Assembly (NCBI GenBank): GCA_017461465.1
Contig: JAFTYN010000063.1
Coordinates: forward strand, 1 to 7,746
Direction: 5' to 3'
DNA from: Bacilli bacterium
GTDB taxonomy: Bacteria; Bacillota_I; Bacilli_A; RF39; UBA660
DNA: 7,746 nucleotides
Made by a program: the position numbers and the translations under genes
Notes under the pieces: generated by a model
What the model was told of the DNA's origin: nothing
Database searches by the model: none
What the model saw: the letters and a program-made list of their open reading frames with translations, nothing else
In this document: positions 5,401 to 7,746 of the stretch, piece after piece
Layout of the letters: every line of letters begins with the position of its first letter
How positions within the stretch are numbered: position 1 is the stretch's first letter

Positions 5401-7155
5401 ATGAGTAAAAATAAAAAGAAGAAAAATGAACTTAAAGGAACATTTAAGAATTTATTAAAATCTTGGAGATTTATTAAAGAACAAAAATTAAAATTATTTG
5501 GGTGTTTATTCTTTTCATTATTATTATGTACTATAAGCGTTATAACACCACTTTTATCTGCTAAACTACTTTTAGGTTTAACTGATGGAATATTTGATAC
5601 TGTTATCAAAGTATCAACAGCAATGTTAATTATAGAACTTTCAAGAAATATCTGTCATTTTCTATATAATCGTATTTTTTATAGATATTTAATGGATACT
5701 GTTTCTAGTCTTCAGTGTGTTATAGCAGAAGAAACATTAAAATTAGAAACGGAAGAATTAGATAAAAAGTCATCTGGTATTTTTATAGATAGACTTAACA
5801 ATGATACTAGAGAAATTGTAAATATATTTAGTCAGTTAGGAGATGCCCTAATGGATGTTCTAACTAATATAGGTGTTTTAATAGCAGTATTGGTAGTTAA
5901 TAAAGTAATGTTTCTATATTTTGTTATAACATGTACATTATTATTCATTATTGAAAAAGTAAGAATGACTAAAATGTTTAAAATTGATAAGAAAAGAAGA
6001 AAAATAGCTGAAAAAAATACAGGTTTAATTGGTGAACTTGTAAGAGGAATAAGAGATATTAAAGTATTAAATGCTAATGATAACTTCATGAATAAAGCAA
6101 AAGAACGTTTAAAAGAGGCTAATGAAGAAAACTATAAAATGGAGAAAGTTAGAATGAATTATCGCTTGGTTGTTTCTTCGTTAAGAGATATATGTGATAT
6201 AGCATTTATATTTCTTGGTATATACTTAGTTTCTATTTCTAATCTTACAATTGCTAACTTTGTAGTTATATACATGTATAAAGATAGAATAATTGGATTA
6301 TTAGGTTATATTACATTTGTTATAGAATTACTTAAAAAGTTTAATGTAGCAGCAGATAGAGTATTCGAAGTAGTGGATGATGAACACTTTAAAAAAGAAA
6401 CTTTTGGTAATAGAAGTATTAAAAAAGTAAAAGGTGACTTTGAATTTAAAAATGTTACATTTAGTTATGATGAATCTAAGAAAGTATTAAAAGATATTAG
6501 TTTTAAAGTTAATGCTAATGAAACTGTAGCTTTCGTAGGTAAAAGTGGAAGTGGTAAATCAACTATCTTTAGTTTAATTAATAAGTTATATAATATAGAT
6601 GAAGGAGAAATATTAATAGATGGTATTAATATTAATAATCTTACTAAAGATTCAATAAGAAATAATATGTCTATAATTACTCAAAATCCATATATATTTA
6701 ATTTTTCTATAAAAGAGAACTTGAAACTTGTTAAAGAAAATATGACTGATGAAGAAATGATAGATGTATGTAAAACAGCTTGCTTACATGACTTTATCAT
6801 GACTCTTCCAGATGGATATGATACTTTAGTAGGTGAAGGTGGCCTTACTTTATCTGGTGGACAAAGACAAAGACTTGCTATCGCTAGAGCACTTTTAAAA
6901 AAGACTGAAATAATTTTATTTGATGAAGCAACTAGTGCACTTGATAATGAAACACAAAATGAAATTCAAAAAGCTATTAATAATATGAAAGGTGAATATA
7001 CTATTTTAATTATAGCTCATAGATTATCTACTGTTATTGATAGTGATCGCATCATTATGATTGAAGATGGTAAAGTAATAGATGAAGGAACTCATGAAAA
7101 GTTACTAAAGTCTAATGAAGCATACCAAAAACTTTATAAAAAAGAACTTATTTAA
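5401..7155 (+). CDS. ABC exporter half transporter, fused membrane and ATPase domains, substrate unknown
   Basis: This 584-residue protein has the standard length of a type IV (MsbA/BmrA-like) half transporter and should act as a homodimer in the membrane, unless its partner is elsewhere. A lysine-rich cytoplasmic start (KNKKKK) precedes a six-helix membrane domain at roughly 33-310; clear hydrophobic runs lie near 33-59, 155-186 and 264-291. The ATPase domain starts at about 345. It has Walker A GKSGSGKST (380-388), Q-loop Gln428, signature LSGGQRQR (484-491), Walker B IILFDE (504-509) with catalytic Glu509, D-loop SALD (512-515) and switch His540. All key residues are present, so it should be active. 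No peptidase C39 domain or nearby precursor peptide suggests peptide export, and no second half transporter follows. The ATG at 5401 has GGGGGAG just upstream (5390-5396). Lipid, drug or peptide export cannot be told apart here. Confidence 0.93.
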   Translation: MSKNKKKKNELKGTFKNLLKSWRFIKEQKLKLFGCLFFSLLLCTISVITPLLSAKLLLGLTDGIFDTVIKVSTAMLIIELSRNICHFLYNRIFYRYLMDTVSSLQCVIAEETLKLETEELDKKSSGIFIDRLNNDTREIVNIFSQLGDALMDVLTNIGVLIAVLVVNKVMFLYFVITCTLLFIIEKVRMTKMFKIDKKRRKIAEKNTGLIGELVRGIRDIKVLNANDNFMNKAKERLKEANEENYKMEKVRMNYRLVVSSLRDICDIAFIFLGIYLVSISNLTIANFVVIYMYKDRIIGLLGYITFVIELLKKFNVAADRVFEVVDDEHFKKETFGNRSIKKVKGDFEFKNVTFSYDESKKVLKDISFKVNANETVAFVGKSGSGKSTIFSLINKLYNIDEGEILIDGININNLTKDSIRNNMSIITQNPYIFNFSIKENLKLVKENMTDEEMIDVCKTACLHDFIMTLPDGYDTLVGEGGLTLSGGQRQRLAIARALLKKTEIILFDEATSALDNETQNEIQKAINNMKGEYTILIIAHRLSTVIDSDRIIMIEDGKVIDEGTHEKLLKSNEAYQKLYKKELI

Positions 7156-7177
7156 AGACATAGAAATATGTCTTTTT
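7154..7177 (+). terminator. Rho-independent terminator overlapping the ABC gene stop codon
   Basis: AAAGACATA (7154-7162) and TATGTCTTT (7167-7175) form a perfect 9-bp stem capped by a GAAA tetraloop (7163-7166). Ts run to 7177. The last two bases of the stop TAA (7153-7155) are in the 5' arm. It lies only 14 bases before the ribosome binding site of the next gene. Confidence 0.78.
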
Positions 7178-7201
7178 AATATACTTTATTAGAGGTGTAA
7201 T

Positions 7202-7746
7202 ATGAAAATAGTAATGTTATTATTAAGTTTTTTTAGTATGTTTTTTCCTGTAATGGTAAATGCTGAAAATGAAACTAGTCTAGCTCCTAAAGCTAAAAGC
7301 GCTATTATGATTGAAGCTACAACAGGTGATATTATTTTTGAAAAAAATGCGGATGAAAAATTACCACCGGCATCGATGACCAAAATTATGTCAATGCTAT
7401 TAATTATCGAAAGTATAGAAAAGGGTGTAATAGCATGGGATGAAATGGTAACTGTATCAGAAAATGCATCAGGTATGGGTGGCTCACAAATATTACTAGA
7501 AACAGGCGAAGAAATGAGCGTAGAAGACTTATTTAAAGGAATTGCTATTGCTAGTGGAAATGACGCTGTAGTAGCCCTAGCAGAAAAAATAGCAGGTACT
7601 GAAGAGATGTTTGTAGATATGATGAATGAAAAAGCTAAAAAGTTAGGACTAACTAATACCAACTTTAAAAATCCTCATGGTTTAGATGAAGTAAATCATT
7701 ATTCAACTGCAAGAGATATGAGCACTATGGCTAGAGAGTTAGTTAA
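7202..7746 (+). CDS. Secreted D-alanyl-D-alanine carboxypeptidase (S11, DacF/PBP5 type), 5' part only
   Basis: The first 181 codons are in the window with no stop before the edge. The product starts with a signal peptide: MKIVMLLLSFFSMFFPVMVNA, with likely cleavage after Ala21. The serine DD-peptidase motifs follow at family spacing: SMTK (58-61), with Ser58 the nucleophile and Lys61 the general base, and SGN (118-120). NPHGLDEVNHYSTARDM (157-173) is a conserved S11 block. The third motif, KTG, lies beyond the edge. The enzyme trims the terminal D-Ala from peptidoglycan stem peptides and is usually held at the membrane by a C-terminal amphipathic helix, which cannot be seen here. The ATG at 7202 has AGAGGTG at 7191-7197. 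I leave the symbol empty because dacA, dacB and dacF paralogues cannot be separated from this part. No convincing promoter lies between the upstream terminator and the start. An antisense open frame over 7189-7662 is a shadow of this gene. Confidence 0.92.
   Translation, partial: MKIVMLLLSFFSMFFPVMVNAENETSLAPKAKSAIMIEATTGDIIFEKNADEKLPPASMTKIMSMLLIIESIEKGVIAWDEMVTVSENASGMGGSQILLETGEEMSVEDLFKGIAIASGNDAVVALAEKIAGTEEMFVDMMNEKAKKLGLTNTNFKNPHGLDEVNHYSTARDMSTMARELV

Noticed and set aside
5325..5609. 94-codon minus-strand frame across the tig-ABC gap
   Set aside because: It runs through the promoter and the start of the ABC gene, is rich in Lys/Asn and Phe from A- and T-runs, and has no supporting motif.
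7189..7662. 157-codon open frame on the minus strand
   Set aside because: It is fully antisense to the carboxypeptidase with its SMTK and SGN motifs. Its Ser/Ile-rich translation is what the complement of such coding sequence gives, and no ribosome site or family resemblance is seen.
1..7746. Mobile element, CRISPR array, toxin-antitoxin or phage-defence module
   Set aside because: No transposase, integrase, regular spaced repeats, terminal inverted repeats or defence-type domains were seen on either strand. The genes are mostly conserved housekeeping functions in one orientation.

Overview
This window is gene-dense and strongly AT-rich. All eight genes lie on the + strand, and almost the whole length is coding. 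Tryptophan is encoded by TGG and every complete gene ends at an ordinary TAA, so the standard bacterial code fits. Shine-Dalgarno sites are strong (AGGAGG, GAGGTGA, AAAGGAGA). The protein families point to a low-GC Bacillota, plausibly a Bacilli-type lineage with a compact genome. The last gene makes a peptidoglycan-processing enzyme, so this is a walled cell and not a mycoplasma. The lineage is inferred from composition and gene content, not from any search.

Positions 1-3420 hold the genes for wobble-uridine modification of tRNA. The 3' part of a TrmR-like O-methyltransferase opens the window. The pair trhP1-trhP2 follows; these are peptidase-U32-family homologues and overlap by 8 bases. In Bacillus subtilis these three proteins turn U34 into 5-hydroxyuridine with prephenate and then into 5-methoxyuridine. 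Here trmR is cut off from trhP1-trhP2 by a terminator, a fresh promoter and a 265-residue protein I do not recognise (478-1275).

Positions 3409-5326 hold greA (transcript cleavage factor) and tig (trigger factor chaperone). Each has its own near-consensus sigma-A-type promoter and a terminator built over its stop codon. Both show codon use typical of highly expressed genes.

Positions 5344-7746 hold a one-gene ABC exporter (TMD-NBD half transporter, substrate unknown) with an extended -10 promoter and a stop-overlapping terminator. After it comes the 5' part of a secreted D-alanyl-D-alanine carboxypeptidase that runs off the window.

The punctuation is very tight. Promoters have 17-bp spacers in four of five cases, four terminators overlap or enclose a stop codon, and most predicted mRNA leaders are only about 20-40 nt. 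No tRNA, rRNA, CRISPR array, insertion sequence or riboswitch is visible, and no gap between genes exceeds about 90 bases. The main candidate for something undescribed is the unknown gene inside the tRNA-modification block. Nothing in the sequence proves a new system.
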